DNA of 64,000 bases. Source: Streptomyces ruber. GTDB lineage: Bacteria; Actinomycetota; Actinomycetes; Streptomycetales; Streptomycetaceae. Under the pieces are notes generated by a model. It saw only the letters and a program-made list of their open reading frames with translations. It had not been told where the DNA came from and did no database searches. The translations under genes and the position numbers were made by a program. The stretch is from the NCBI RefSeq assembly GCF_014648075.1, contig NZ_BMQK01000007.1:152938-216937 (forward strand). Reading direction: 5' to 3'. The stretch's first letter is position 1; each line of letters starts with the position of its first letter. Of the stretch, positions 38,116-50,303 are shown in pieces.

Positions 38116-40242
38116 ATGGCTACCACTTCACTTGACCTGGCCAGGGTCCGCAACATCGGGATCATGGCCCACATCGACGCGGGCAAGACGACGACGACCG
38201 AGCGGATCCTGTTCTACACCGGCGTCTCGTACAAGATCGGTGAGGTCCACGACGGCGCTGCCACGATGGACTGGATGGAGCAGGAGCAGGAGCGTGGCAT
38301 CACGATCACGTCTGCTGCGACCACCTGTCACTGGCCGCTCGAGGACAACGACTACACCATCAACATCATCGACACCCCGGGGCACGTCGACTTCACCGTC
38401 GAGGTGGAGCGCTCCCTGCGTGTGCTCGACGGTGCTGTCACGGTGTTCGACGGTGTCGCCGGTGTCGAGCCGCAGTCCGAGACGGTGTGGCGTCAGGCCG
38501 ACCGTTACGGCGTGCCGCGCATCTGCTTCGTGAACAAGCTGGACCGGACCGGCGCCGAGTTCCACCGCTGCGTGGACATGATCTCGGACCGCCTGGGCGC
38601 CCAGCCGCTCGTCATGCAGCTGCCGATCGGTGCCGAGGCCGACTTCAAGGGTGTCGTGGACCTGGTCCGCATGAAGGCGCTCGTGTGGTCCGCCGAGGCC
38701 GCGAAGGGCGAGATGTACGACGTCGTCGACATCCCGGCCACGCACACCGAGGCCGCCGAGGAGTGGCGCGGCAAGCTGCTCGAGGCCGTCGCGGAGAACG
38801 ACGAAGAGATCATGGAGCTGTACCTGGAGGGCGAGGAGCCCACCGAGGAGCAGCTGTACGCCGCGATCCGTCGTATCACCATCGCCTCCGGCAAGGGCGA
38901 GGGCACCACGGTCACCCCGGTGTTCTGCGGTACCGCGTTCAAGAACAAGGGCGTCCAGCCCCTGCTCGACGCCGTCGTGCGCTACCTCCCCACCCCGCTC
39001 GACGTCGAGGCCATCGAGGGCCACGCCGTGGGCAACCCGGAGGAGGTCGTCAAGCGCAAGCCGTCCGACGACGAGCCGCTGTCCGCGCTGGCGTTCAAGA
39101 TCATGAGCGACCCGCACCTCGGCAAGCTCACCTTCGTCCGGGTCTACTCGGGCCGCCTGGAGTCCGGCACGCAGGTGCTGAACTCCGTCAAGGGCAAGAA
39201 GGAGCGCATCGGCAAGATCTACCGCATGCACGCCAACAAGCGTGAGGAGATCGAGTCGGTGGGCGCCGGCGACATCGTCGCCGTCATGGGCCTGAAGCAG
39301 ACCACCACCGGTGAGACGCTGGCCGACGACAAGAACCCGGTGATCCTGGAGTCCATGGACTTCCCGGCGCCGGTCATCGAGGTCGCCATCGAGCCCAAGT
39401 CCAAGGGTGACCAGGAGAAGCTGGGTGTCGCCATCCAGCGTCTCGCGGAGGAGGACCCCTCCTTCCAGGTGCACACCAACGAGGAGACCGGCCAGACCGT
39501 CATCGGCGGTATGGGCGAGCTTCACCTCGAGGTGCTCGTCGACCGCATGAAGCGCGAGTTCAAGGTCGAGGCGAACGTCGGCAAGCCGCAGGTCGCCTAC
39601 CGCGAGACGATCCGCAAGGCCGTCGAGCGCGTCGACTACACGCACAAGAAGCAGACCGGTGGTACCGGCCAGTTCGCCAAGGTGCAGATCGCGATCGAGC
39701 CGATCGAGGGCGGCGACGCCTCGTACGAGTTCGTGAACAAGGTCACCGGTGGACGCATCCCGAAGGAGTACATCCCTTCGGTGGACGCCGGTGCGCAGGA
39801 GGCCATGCAGTTCGGCATCCTCGCCGGTTACGAGATGACCGGCGTGCGCGTCACCCTGATCGACGGTGCCTACCACGAGGTCGACTCCTCCGAGCTGGCG
39901 TTCAAGATCGCCGGTTCGCAGGCCTTCAAGGAGGCCGCGCGCAAGGCCAGCCCCGTGCTGCTCGAGCCGATGATGGCCGTCGAGGTCACCACGCCCGAGG
40001 ACTACATGGGCGAGGTCATCGGTGACATCAACTCCCGCCGTGGCCAGATCCAGGCCATGGAGGAGCGTGCCGGTGCCCGCGTCGTGAAGGGCCTGGTCCC
40101 GCTGTCGGAGATGTTCGGCTACGTCGGCGACCTCCGCAGCAAGACGTCGGGTCGCGCGAGCTACTCGATGCAGTTCGACTCCTACGCCGAGGTTCCGCGG
40201 AACGTCGCCGAGGAGATCATCGCGAAGGCCAAGGGCGAGTAA
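38116..40242 (+). CDS. fusA: Elongation factor G
   Basis: 708-residue translocase GTPase. G1 AHIDAGKTTTTERIL, the effector-loop RGITITSAATT, G3 DTPGHVDF and G4 NKLDRTGA are all intact, and domain IV includes the GTGQFAKV and GRIPKEYIPSVDAG regions. It moves tRNA-mRNA through the ribosome and is the target of fusidic acid. ATG at 38116, 39 bases after rpsG. Part of the str operon. Confidence 0.97.
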   Translation: MATTSLDLARVRNIGIMAHIDAGKTTTTERILFYTGVSYKIGEVHDGAATMDWMEQEQERGITITSAATTCHWPLEDNDYTINIIDTPGHVDFTVEVERSLRVLDGAVTVFDGVAGVEPQSETVWRQADRYGVPRICFVNKLDRTGAEFHRCVDMISDRLGAQPLVMQLPIGAEADFKGVVDLVRMKALVWSAEAAKGEMYDVVDIPATHTEAAEEWRGKLLEAVAENDEEIMELYLEGEEPTEEQLYAAIRRITIASGKGEGTTVTPVFCGTAFKNKGVQPLLDAVVRYLPTPLDVEAIEGHAVGNPEEVVKRKPSDDEPLSALAFKIMSDPHLGKLTFVRVYSGRLESGTQVLNSVKGKKERIGKIYRMHANKREEIESVGAGDIVAVMGLKQTTTGETLADDKNPVILESMDFPAPVIEVAIEPKSKGDQEKLGVAIQRLAEEDPSFQVHTNEETGQTVIGGMGELHLEVLVDRMKREFKVEANVGKPQVAYRETIRKAVERVDYTHKKQTGGTGQFAKVQIAIEPIEGGDASYEFVNKVTGGRIPKEYIPSVDAGAQEAMQFGILAGYEMTGVRVTLIDGAYHEVDSSELAFKIAGSQAFKEAARKASPVLLEPMMAVEVTTPEDYMGEVIGDINSRRGQIQAMEERAGARVVKGLVPLSEMFGYVGDLRSKTSGRASYSMQFDSYAEVPRNVAEEIIAKAKGE

Positions 40243-40285
40243 CGCACAGCGTTCCGACGCTTTAGGCTTGACTCCGGAGCCTCGT

Positions 40286-40336
40286 GGGGCATTCCGCCGG
40301 TCACCTGCGAAAGCCGGTGGAGCGGGAGGAATGCCC
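40286..40336 (+). other. Hairpin in the fusA-tuf interval
   Basis: GGGGCATTCC (40287-40296) pairs with GGAATGCCCC (40327-40336), with an inner CACCTGCGAAAGCCGGTG-like stem. No T-tract. It may act as an attenuator or processing site that sets the separate level of tuf. Confidence 0.5.
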
Positions 40337-40416
40337 CAGGGCCCGGGATTTAACAGCAAAGATCACCTGGCGCCGATGAAGTAAGGCGTACCAGAACCAC
40401 TCCCAGGAGGACCCCA

Positions 40417-41610
<1,194 letters not shown>

Positions 41611-41639
41611 GTCCACTCGCTTGAGGGTCGCCTGACCTG

Positions 41640-41675
41640 AGAGGGCCCGTACGACTTCGGTCGTACGGGCCCTCT
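41640..41675 (+). terminator. Terminator after tuf1
   Basis: A 16-bp perfect stem (AGAGGGCCCGTACGAC and its complement) capped by a TTCG tetraloop, the strongest terminator in the window. Confidence 0.9.
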
Positions 41676-41784
41676 CGCGTTTCCGGTGGCCTTGCTCCGG
41701 CATGTGCCGGACGTATTTTCGGCCGATCGCAGATGCAAGTCGTTCACGACCTCGCGCCTCACTGCACCTTCACGCGCCCCCCGC

Positions 41785-42228
41785 TCACTCCAGTCGCTTC
41801 GTCAGCGTGTACTCCGTGATCCCCGGAGGGTAGTCGGGAATCACGCACACCACCTCGTAGCCCTGCTTCAGGTAGAAACCGGGCGCCTGGAAGTCCCAGG
41901 TCTCCAGGCGGGAGTCGCGGCAGCCGCGTTCCTCGCGGGCGATGCGTTCGGTCTCGGACAGAATGCGGGACCCCAGGCCCCGCTCGCGGTACCGTGCGTC
42001 GACCCACAGGAACGTCACGTGGAGCCAGCCCGCCCAGGTGTGCCCGACCGTGCCGCCCGCGAGCTCTCCACCCTCGTCCAGCGCCCAGACCTGGAGCGGT
42101 ACCTCCCGGTCGTCCGGGGTCTCGCGCAGGGCGCGGAGGACCGGGGACGCCGCCGTGTTGGTCTCCCTGAGCCGGGAACGCAGGAACTGGGTGCGTTCTT
42201 TGTCGACTTCTGTCTCGATACGAAACAT
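41785..42228 (-). CDS. GNAT family N-acetyltransferase
   Basis: 147-residue acetyltransferase. The acetyl-CoA pyrophosphate loop is visible in RYRERGLGSRILSETERIA (about residues 84-102), preceded by LHVTFLWVDARY, the beta-4 strand, and followed by the beta-5/6 segment FQAPGFYLKQGYE. Substrate unknown. ATG at 42228 has AGGGTGAG upstream and gives MFRIETEVD; an upstream ATG at 42255 would lack a ribosome-binding site. Single gene, convergent with tuf1. Confidence 0.85.
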   Translation of the reverse strand: MFRIETEVDKERTQFLRSRLRETNTAASPVLRALRETPDDREVPLQVWALDEGGELAGGTVGHTWAGWLHVTFLWVDARYRERGLGSRILSETERIAREERGCRDSRLETWDFQAPGFYLKQGYEVVCVIPDYPPGITEYTLTKRLE

Positions 42229-42538
42229 GCGGCTCACCCTAAACGGGTCGGCCAATCAGTTCTGCAAATTACCTTCCCCTCCCCGCCCCCGGCCTTACCC
42301 TGATGAGCAGCACCGGTGGGGGCCGGTGCCGATCAGGGGGCGAAAGAGTCGGGTACGACGCCCGGAGTGGGGGGCGGCAGTCACAGCGCGGCGGCGGCCG
42401 TGCGGCTGTGGCACCCCGTTCCCGGGCCGGTTCCCACGGTCCGGGGCACAGCCCCGGGCGCCGTACCTGCGCCGACCGTCACCCGTCCGGCCTTGTGGGT
42501 CTCCCCTGCTCTGACAGGAGCTCGGGGAAGGGGGTTTC
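42229..42538. other. Gene-free interval between the GNAT gene and the response regulator
   Basis: About 310 GC-rich bases between divergent genes. Only short inverted repeats (for example around GGGGCACAGCCCC near 42444) are visible; I see no gene and no clear promoter boxes. Confidence 0.5.
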
Positions 42539-43306
42539 GTGGTTCGCATCCGAGTCCTGGTCGTCGACGACCACCGGATCTTCGCCGAGTCGCTCGCCGC
42601 GGCCCTCGCCGCCGAGCCCGACGTCGACGTCTCCGCGGCCGGCAGCGGTCCCGCCGCACTGCGCTCACTGGAGCGCGCGGCGGCGGAGGGGCGCAAGTTC
42701 GACGTGATGCTCGTGGACGCCGACCTGGGGGGCAACGTACCCGGGTCGCGCCCCGCCGTGCCCGTACAGGAGGGCAACGAGGACGGGCTGGTGGACGGCA
42801 TCTCGCTCGTCGCCGGGGTGCGCTCCGGACAGCCGAGCGTACGGACGGTCGTGCTCGCGGAGAAGGACGACCCGCGGCGCGCCGCCCTCGCCCTGCAGGC
42901 CGGCGCCTCGGGCTGGGTCGCCAAGGACTGCTCGCTGTCCCGGCTGCTCACCGTCATCCGCGGGGTGCTGCGCGAGGAGACGCACCTGCCGCCCGCCCTG
43001 CTCACCGGCGTGCTCCGCGAGCTCACCGCCGCGCGCAAGCACCGCACCGAGAGCGAGCGGCTGGTGGAGTCCCTCACGCCGCGCGAGCGCGAGGTGCTGC
43101 GGTGCATGGTGGCGGGACTGGGGCGCAAGGCCGTCGCCGAGCGCCTGTTCCTCTCCCCGCACACCGTCCGCACCCATATGCAGAACGTCCTCGGGAAGCT
43201 CGGCGTCCACTCCACCCTCGCCGCCGTGGCCCTCGCCCGGCGCGCCGGGGTCGGACCCGTCGACCTAGCCGGGGATGTTGTCGAACGGGGCGGTCAGCTG
43301 GCGTAG
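42539..43306 (+). CDS. Orphan NarL/LuxR-type response regulator with atypical receiver
   Basis: 255-residue two-component regulator. The receiver has the acidic pair VVDDH and phospho-acceptor Asp in MLVDADLGG, but about 20 extra residues follow (NVPGSRPAVPVQEGNEDG) before helix 3, the usual Ser/Thr of the switch is Ala (VVLAEKDD), and the Lys (GWVAKD) is kept. The C-terminal LuxR HTH reads LTPREREVLRCMVAGLGRKAVAERLFLSPHTVRTHMQNVL (about residues 185-224, given as region). GTG at 42539 follows GGGGAAGGGGG. No kinase is adjacent. Its 3' end overlaps the convergent MarR gene by 42 bases. Confidence 0.88.
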   Translation: MVRIRVLVVDDHRIFAESLAAALAAEPDVDVSAAGSGPAALRSLERAAAEGRKFDVMLVDADLGGNVPGSRPAVPVQEGNEDGLVDGISLVAGVRSGQPSVRTVVLAEKDDPRRAALALQAGASGWVAKDCSLSRLLTVIRGVLREETHLPPALLTGVLRELTAARKHRTESERLVESLTPREREVLRCMVAGLGRKAVAERLFLSPHTVRTHMQNVLGKLGVHSTLAAVALARRAGVGPVDLAGDVVERGGQLA

Positions 43307-43762
43307 CAGCCCGGCCAGTTCACCCCGTTGGGCGCGCGACAGCTCGGCGAGGATCGCCCGCTCCTGGTCCAGGAGTCCGGCGAGGGCCTGGTCCGCGCGG
43401 TCCCGGCCTTCGTCGGTGAGCCGGACCAGTACACCCCGCCGGTCACTGGGGTCGGGCAGCCGCTCCACCAGGCCCTTCTTGGCCAGCCGGTCGATACGGT
43501 TCGTCATCGTGCCCGAGGTGACCAGGGTCTGGGTCAGCAGCTGGCCGGGCGAGAGCTGGTACGGGGAGCCGGCGCGCCGGAGCGCGGTCAGGACGTCGAA
43601 CTCCCACGGCTCCAGGTTGTGCTCGGAGAAGGCCAGCCGACGGGCGCGGTCCAGGTGCCGGGCCAGCCTGCTCACCCGGCTGAGTACTTCCAGCGGCTCC
43701 ACATCGAGGTCCGGGCGCTCGCGGCGCCACGCTGCGACCAGTCGATCGACCTCGTCCTCCAT
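43265..43762 (-). CDS. MarR family transcriptional regulator (TamR-like)
   Basis: 165-residue winged-helix regulator. It shows SPGQLLTQTLVTSGTMTNRIDRLAKKGLVERLPDPSDRRGVLVRLT (about residues 75-121), with the recognition helix and the DRR wing typical of MarR. ATG at 43762 was chosen for length and because the upstream frame enters the operator. It is divergent from the tam-like methyltransferase, with a perfect palindrome between, the arrangement known for TamR/tam in Streptomyces, where the regulator responds to trans-aconitate and related ligands. TamR function here is inferred from that context. Confidence 0.85.
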   Translation of the reverse strand: MEDEVDRLVAAWRRERPDLDVEPLEVLSRVSRLARHLDRARRLAFSEHNLEPWEFDVLTALRRAGSPYQLSPGQLLTQTLVTSGTMTNRIDRLAKKGLVERLPDPSDRRGVLVRLTDEGRDRADQALAGLLDQERAILAELSRAQRGELAGLLRQLTAPFDNIPG

Positions 43763-43797
43763 GGAGATCAGTGTAGTGGTTGTGTCGACATGAAGTC

Positions 43798-43811
43798 TCT
43801 TGACGTCAAGA
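43798..43811. promoter_or_regulatory. MarR-type operator between marR and tam
   Basis: Perfect 14-bp palindrome TCTTGACGTCAAGA in the divergent promoter region, the form of sites bound by MarR proteins of this group. Confidence 0.6.
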
Positions 43812-43874
43812 TGCCTTGCGTACGACAGTGGCGCCGGAGCGAGAAGACGACGCACGAGGACGAGGAGCCCCACC

Positions 43875-44705
43875 GTGTCCGCCACCACCCCCGTCTGGGA
43901 CCCGCACCAGTACCTGCGCCACTCGGGTCACCGCGCCCGCGCCTTCGTCGACCTCCTGGCCCGGGTGCCTGCCCTCCCCGCCGAGCGCCCCCGCATCGCC
44001 GACCTCGGCTGCGGCCCCGGCAACGTCACCCGGCTGCTCGCCGAGCGGTGGCCCGCCGCACACATCACGGGCCTGGACAGCTCCGAGCGGATGCTCGCCG
44101 AGGCCCGGTCCCTCGCCGGTCCCACCCCGGGCGGTGGCCGCCTCGACTTCCGGCACGCCGACGCGCGGACCTGGACGCCCACGGAACCGTACGATCTGAT
44201 CATCAGCAACGCCACGCTGCAGTGGGTGCCCGGGCACCTCGACCGGTTCGCCGCCTGGACGGACGCCCTCGTGCCCGGTGGCGTATTCGCCTTCCAGGTA
44301 CCGGGCAACTTCGGCGCGCCCAGCCACCGCCTGATGCGCGAGCTGGCCGGTTCGGCGCGCTGGAGGGACCGGCTCGGCGGGGTGCTCCGCCACGAGGACG
44401 CGGTGCACGGTCCGGCGGTCTACCTGGAGGCGCTGGCCGGGCTCGGCTGCGAGGCGGACGTCTGGGAGACCACGTACCAGCAGGTCCTGCAGGGGGACGA
44501 CGCGGTACTGGACTGGGTGAAGGGGACGGGCCTGCGGCCGGTGCTCACCGAGCTGGGCGGGGACGCGGACGCTTTCGTGGAGGAGTACCGGGTCCTGCTG
44601 CGGGAGGCGTATCCGGCGGGGGCGCACGGGACGGTGTTCCCGTTCCGGCGGGTGTTCGGGGTGGCGCGGATAGAGGCTAAAGCTTCCTCGAAGCGTCCAC
44701 TGTGA
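43875..44705 (+). CDS. tam: Trans-aconitate 2-methyltransferase-like SAM methyltransferase
   Basis: 276-residue class I methyltransferase. Motif I ADLGCGPGNVTRLLAERW (about residues 36-53), motif II GLDSSERML, motif IV YDLIISNATLQWVP and motif V LVPGGVFAFQVPGN are in order; N-A-x-LQW is typical of Tam. The enzyme methylates trans-aconitate, relieving inhibition of aconitase. GTG at 43875 with GAGGAG upstream. Divergent from a MarR regulator with a palindromic operator. Its 3' end overlaps the tail of the Uma2 pseudogene on the opposite strand. Confidence 0.87.
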   Translation: MSATTPVWDPHQYLRHSGHRARAFVDLLARVPALPAERPRIADLGCGPGNVTRLLAERWPAAHITGLDSSERMLAEARSLAGPTPGGGRLDFRHADARTWTPTEPYDLIISNATLQWVPGHLDRFAAWTDALVPGGVFAFQVPGNFGAPSHRLMRELAGSARWRDRLGGVLRHEDAVHGPAVYLEALAGLGCEADVWETTYQQVLQGDDAVLDWVKGTGLRPVLTELGGDADAFVEEYRVLLREAYPAGAHGTVFPFRRVFGVARIEAKASSKRPL

Positions 44706-45306
44706 TGTCGATGTCGATGTCGTACGGGGCGGTCAGCTTGAGCCGGTCGTGGTGGATGCCGGTAAGCGCGTACACCTTGTTCACCGGGTCGATCTCGTAC
44801 GTCTTGATCACCGGGTGCTAATTCGGCTCGGTCATCTCCACCAGCCAGAAGTGCGGGATGCCGGCGGCGGCGTATTTGCCGGGCTTGCTGTCGTGGTCGC
44901 GAGCCTGCGAGTCGGGGGAGACGACTTCCACGGCCAGCAGCACATCCCGGGCCTGGAACCGGGTCTGGGTGAAATCGGAGACAACTTCCGCACGGACGAT
45001 GCTGACGTCGGGTTCCGGGCCGTTGCGGCGGTCCAGCACCACGGTCATCTCGCGTTCGACGCTCAAGTTCTCCGGCAGCGTCGACCGCAGGCCATTGACC
45101 AGTAGTTCCATCATCTTGTTGTGGAAACGTCGCTGCGGACTCGCGAGAACCAGGCTCCCGTCGATCAACTCGGTGTGCGGCGGGAGGCCGGGCAGCGTGA
45201 ACAGGTCGTCCACCGTGTAGCCCTCGGGCGGCGGCACGGGCCAGCGGGTGCCGGACCGCTCGTCGGCGGGCTCGGGGGTCGGCTCGGCGATCGGCTCGGC
45301 AGTCAT
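44677..45306 (-). pseudogene. Uma2 family PD-(D/E)XK nuclease-like gene broken by an in-frame amber codon
   Basis: Uma2 (DUF820) proteins have a restriction-endonuclease-like fold. The fragment starts at ATG 45306 (GGGAGGG upstream) and reads MTAEPIAEPTPEPADE..., with the catalytic pattern EPDVSIV, LLAVEVVSPDS and SKPGKYAAAGI. A TAG at 44820-44818 stops it after 162 codons. Beyond it the same frame stays open and conserved in style (HPVIKTYEIDPVNKVYAL... TVDASRKL) for 46 more codons to a second TAG at 44679-44677. A single nonsense change therefore removed the C-terminus. The truncated product keeps the nuclease core, so residual function is possible. Confidence 0.75.
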
Positions 45307-45407
45307 GGTGATCCCTCCCATGGACGGGATCCTGGGCCTTCGCCACCACCGTAGCCGCCTGAACCAGCGAGTGGTCATCACGAAGAGTGATCAGATGCTC
45401 GGCGCTG

Positions 45408-46073
45408 TCAGTTCTTCCTGTGTCCTATCAGCCGGGGCTTCTGCTCCAGCCCGTCCAGCCCGTGCCACGCCAGGTTCACCAGATGCGCCGCCACCTCGGC
45501 CTTCTTCGGGCGGCGCACGTCCAGCCACCACTGGCCCGTCAGCGCCACCATGCCGACCAGCGCCTGCGCGTACAGCGGCGCGAGCTTGGGGTCGAAGCCG
45601 CGGCTCTTGAACTCGCGGCCCAGGATGTCCTCCACCTGGGTGGCGATGTCCGAGATGAGAGACGCGAAGGAACCCGTGGACTGCGGGATGGGGGAGTCGC
45701 GGACCAGGATGCGGAAGCCGTCCGTGTACTCCTCGATGTAGTCCAGGAGCGCGAAGGCGGCCTGCTCGCACAGTTCGCGGGGGTGGCCGGCGGTGAGGGA
45801 GCCGGTCACCATGTCCAGCAGGCGCCGCATCTCGCGGTCCACCACCACCGCGTACAGGCCCTCCTTGCCGCCGAAGTGCTCGTACACCACCGGCTTGGAG
45901 ACCCCGGCCTTCGCCGCGATCTCCTCCACCGACGTGCCTTCGAAGCCCTTGGCGGCGAACAGGGTGCGGCCGATCTCGAGGAGCTGCTGACGTCTCTCGG
46001 CGCCCGTCATCCGAGTCCGGCGAGTGCGCCGCGGCTTGTCACTGCTGGGAGTACTGCTCGAATCGGTCGCCAC
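45408..46073 (-). CDS. TetR family regulator, probably of the adjacent desaturase
   Basis: 221-residue repressor. After a basic Ser/Arg-rich start it has the HTH segment TRTLFAAKGFEGTSVEEIAAKAGVSKPVVYEHFGGKEGLY-type region (residues about 32-72), followed by an all-helical ligand domain with RILVRDSPIPQSTGSFASLI. GTG at 46073 lies 7 bases after the desaturase stop, so both are cotranscribed. Such pairs usually sense acyl-CoA or fatty-acid state and repress their own operon; two repeat sites upstream of the desaturase fit that. Confidence 0.85.
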   Translation of the reverse strand: MATDSSSTPSSDKPRRTRRTRMTGAERRQQLLEIGRTLFAAKGFEGTSVEEIAAKAGVSKPVVYEHFGGKEGLYAVVVDREMRRLLDMVTGSLTAGHPRELCEQAAFALLDYIEEYTDGFRILVRDSPIPQSTGSFASLISDIATQVEDILGREFKSRGFDPKLAPLYAQALVGMVALTGQWWLDVRRPKKAEVAAHLVNLAWHGLDGLEQKPRLIGHRKN

Positions 46074-46080
46074 CCGCCCA

Positions 46081-47184
46081 TCATGCCGCCTTGACGGCCG
46101 CCTTCTTGCGTCGGGAGCCGTCCTGGTCCGTGTTGCGGCGGGAATCGATACGCGAGCGTGACGGCCAGCGCACGTCGTACGCCCAGCCGAACTGCTCGAA
46201 CCAGCGGATCAGCCGGGCCGAGGAGTCCAGCTGCCCGCGCTCCACACCGTGCCGCGCGGAGGTCGGGTCCGCGTGGTGCAGGTTGTGCCAGGACTCACCG
46301 CAGGACAGGATCGCGAGCCACCACACGTTGCCGGAACGGTCACGCGACCTGAACGGGCGCTTGCCGACCGCGTGGCAGATCGAGTTGATCGACCAGGTGA
46401 CGTGGTGCAGGAGGGCCACCCGGACCAGCGAGCCCCAGAAGAACGCCGTGAACGCGCCCCACCAGGACATCGTCACCAGACCGCCGATCAGCGCGGGCAG
46501 CAGGAGGGACAGCGCCGTCCACAGGACGAACTGGCGGGAGACCGCGCGGAGTGCCGGGTCCCTGATCAGGTCCGGCGCGTACTTCTCCTGCGGGGTCTGC
46601 TCCTCGTCGAACATCCAGCCGACGTGCGCCCACCACAGGCCCTTCAACAGCGCCGGGACCGTCTCCCCGTACCGCCAGGGCGAGTGCGGGTCGCCCTCCG
46701 CGTCGGAGAACTTGTGGTGCCTGCGGTGGTCCGCCACCCAGCGCACCAGCGGCCCCTCGACCGCCATCGAACCCGCGATCGCCAGCGCGACCTTCAGCGG
46801 ACGCTTCGCCTTGAACGAACCGTGCGTGAAGTGCCGGTGGAAACCGATCGTGATGCCGTGGCAGCCCAGGAAGTAGAAGAACACGAGCAGGCCGAGGTCC
46901 AGCCAGCTCACGCCCCACCCCCAGGCCAGCGGCACCGCCGCCACCAGCGCCAGGAACGGGACGGTGATGAACGCCAGCAGCGCCAGCTGCTCGACCGAGC
47001 GCTTCTGCTCGCCGCCCAGCGTCGCCGAGGGCAGGGGGGTGTCGGTCGCGGAGGTGGCGGAGGCGGCCCGGGAACCCTTGGTATCCGCGGCTCCTCCGGA
47101 TGCCTTGGCTGTCGTGGATGCCTTGGTCCCATCGGGACCGTTCGCCTCCGGGGCGTCTTCGATCACATCGGAGCTTGTGGTCAT
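46081..47184 (-). CDS. Acyl-CoA (delta-9) fatty acid desaturase
   Basis: 367-residue membrane di-iron enzyme introducing a double bond into saturated acyl chains using O2. The three His boxes are HRHFTH (after GITIGF), DHRRHHKF and SWHNLHHADP, with hydrophobic helix pairs between. The first ~55 residues are Ala/Ser/Asp-rich and dispensable in appearance. ATG at 47184 is favoured over an upstream frame because it follows GGGACGCC and begins MTTSSDV. First gene of a two-gene unit with a TetR regulator; promoter with repeated operator-like boxes upstream. Confidence 0.9.
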   Translation of the reverse strand: MTTSSDVIEDAPEANGPDGTKASTTAKASGGAADTKGSRAASATSATDTPLPSATLGGEQKRSVEQLALLAFITVPFLALVAAVPLAWGWGVSWLDLGLLVFFYFLGCHGITIGFHRHFTHGSFKAKRPLKVALAIAGSMAVEGPLVRWVADHRRHHKFSDAEGDPHSPWRYGETVPALLKGLWWAHVGWMFDEEQTPQEKYAPDLIRDPALRAVSRQFVLWTALSLLLPALIGGLVTMSWWGAFTAFFWGSLVRVALLHHVTWSINSICHAVGKRPFRSRDRSGNVWWLAILSCGESWHNLHHADPTSARHGVERGQLDSSARLIRWFEQFGWAYDVRWPSRSRIDSRRNTDQDGSRRKKAAVKAA

Positions 47185-47257
47185 GGGGCGTCCCCTGTGG
47201 GGTCGAGGATCGGGGCAGGTGCCCGCGGCGGCGGTCCGTGGGGGACGGTGGGGCTCC

Positions 47258-47313
47258 CTACGGTTCCGTAACCTACGGCATCGTAAGTATGGCAGCGCGG
47301 TGGCCGGCGGCAA
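47258..47313 (-). promoter_or_regulatory. Desaturase promoter with two tandem operator boxes
   Basis: On the minus strand, TTGCCG (47313-47308) and CATACT (47291-47286) have a 16-base spacer. Overlapping and downstream of the -10 lie two direct repeats, CTACGGTTCCGTAA (47258-47271) and CTACGGCATCGTAA (47273-47286), each with TACGG/CCGTA- or TACG/CGTA-type symmetry. They are probable binding sites of the cotranscribed TetR. The remaining part of the 315-base gap to ppc holds no gene. Confidence 0.55.
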
Positions 47314-47499
47314 GAGCCCTTGAGCCCGCGCGTCCCCATGGACCCCTTCGACACCTATCCTTGATGTCGGTCGGACAGCGCGGTCCGCTGCGAAATACTG
47401 CCCGGTCGCCCGGCCGTACGCGGCTCAGCCGCCCGGCCGGCAGCCGGGTGCCCCCCTCCCAGACGAGCTTCAACACTGCAACTGCAAGGAGCCGCACCT

Positions 47500-50232
<2,733 letters not shown>

Positions 50233-50241
50233 GACACCCGG

Positions 50242-50293
50242 TGCTCATGGTGGTGCCCCGTGGCCGTACGGCCACGGGGCACCACCATGAGCA
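50242..50293. terminator. 52-bp perfect palindrome, bidirectional terminator
   Basis: The sequence is perfectly self-complementary from 50242 to 50293 (26-bp arms meeting at TACG... centre near 50267/50268; arms include GTGGTGCCCCGTGGCCGT). It lies between convergent ppc and the membrane protein gene and would form a giant hairpin in both transcripts. Confidence 0.8.
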
Positions 50294-50303
50294 GCCACCA
50301 CCC

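Noticed and set aside
38128..40359. 743-codon open frame antisense to fusA, and a 446-codon one antisense to tuf1
   Set aside because: Same third-position GC shadow effect; fusA and tuf1 are certain.
43265..43306. 42-base overlap of the response regulator and MarR 3' ends as a regulatory antisense device
   Set aside because: Convergent overlaps of this size are common in compact genomes; nothing further supports regulation.
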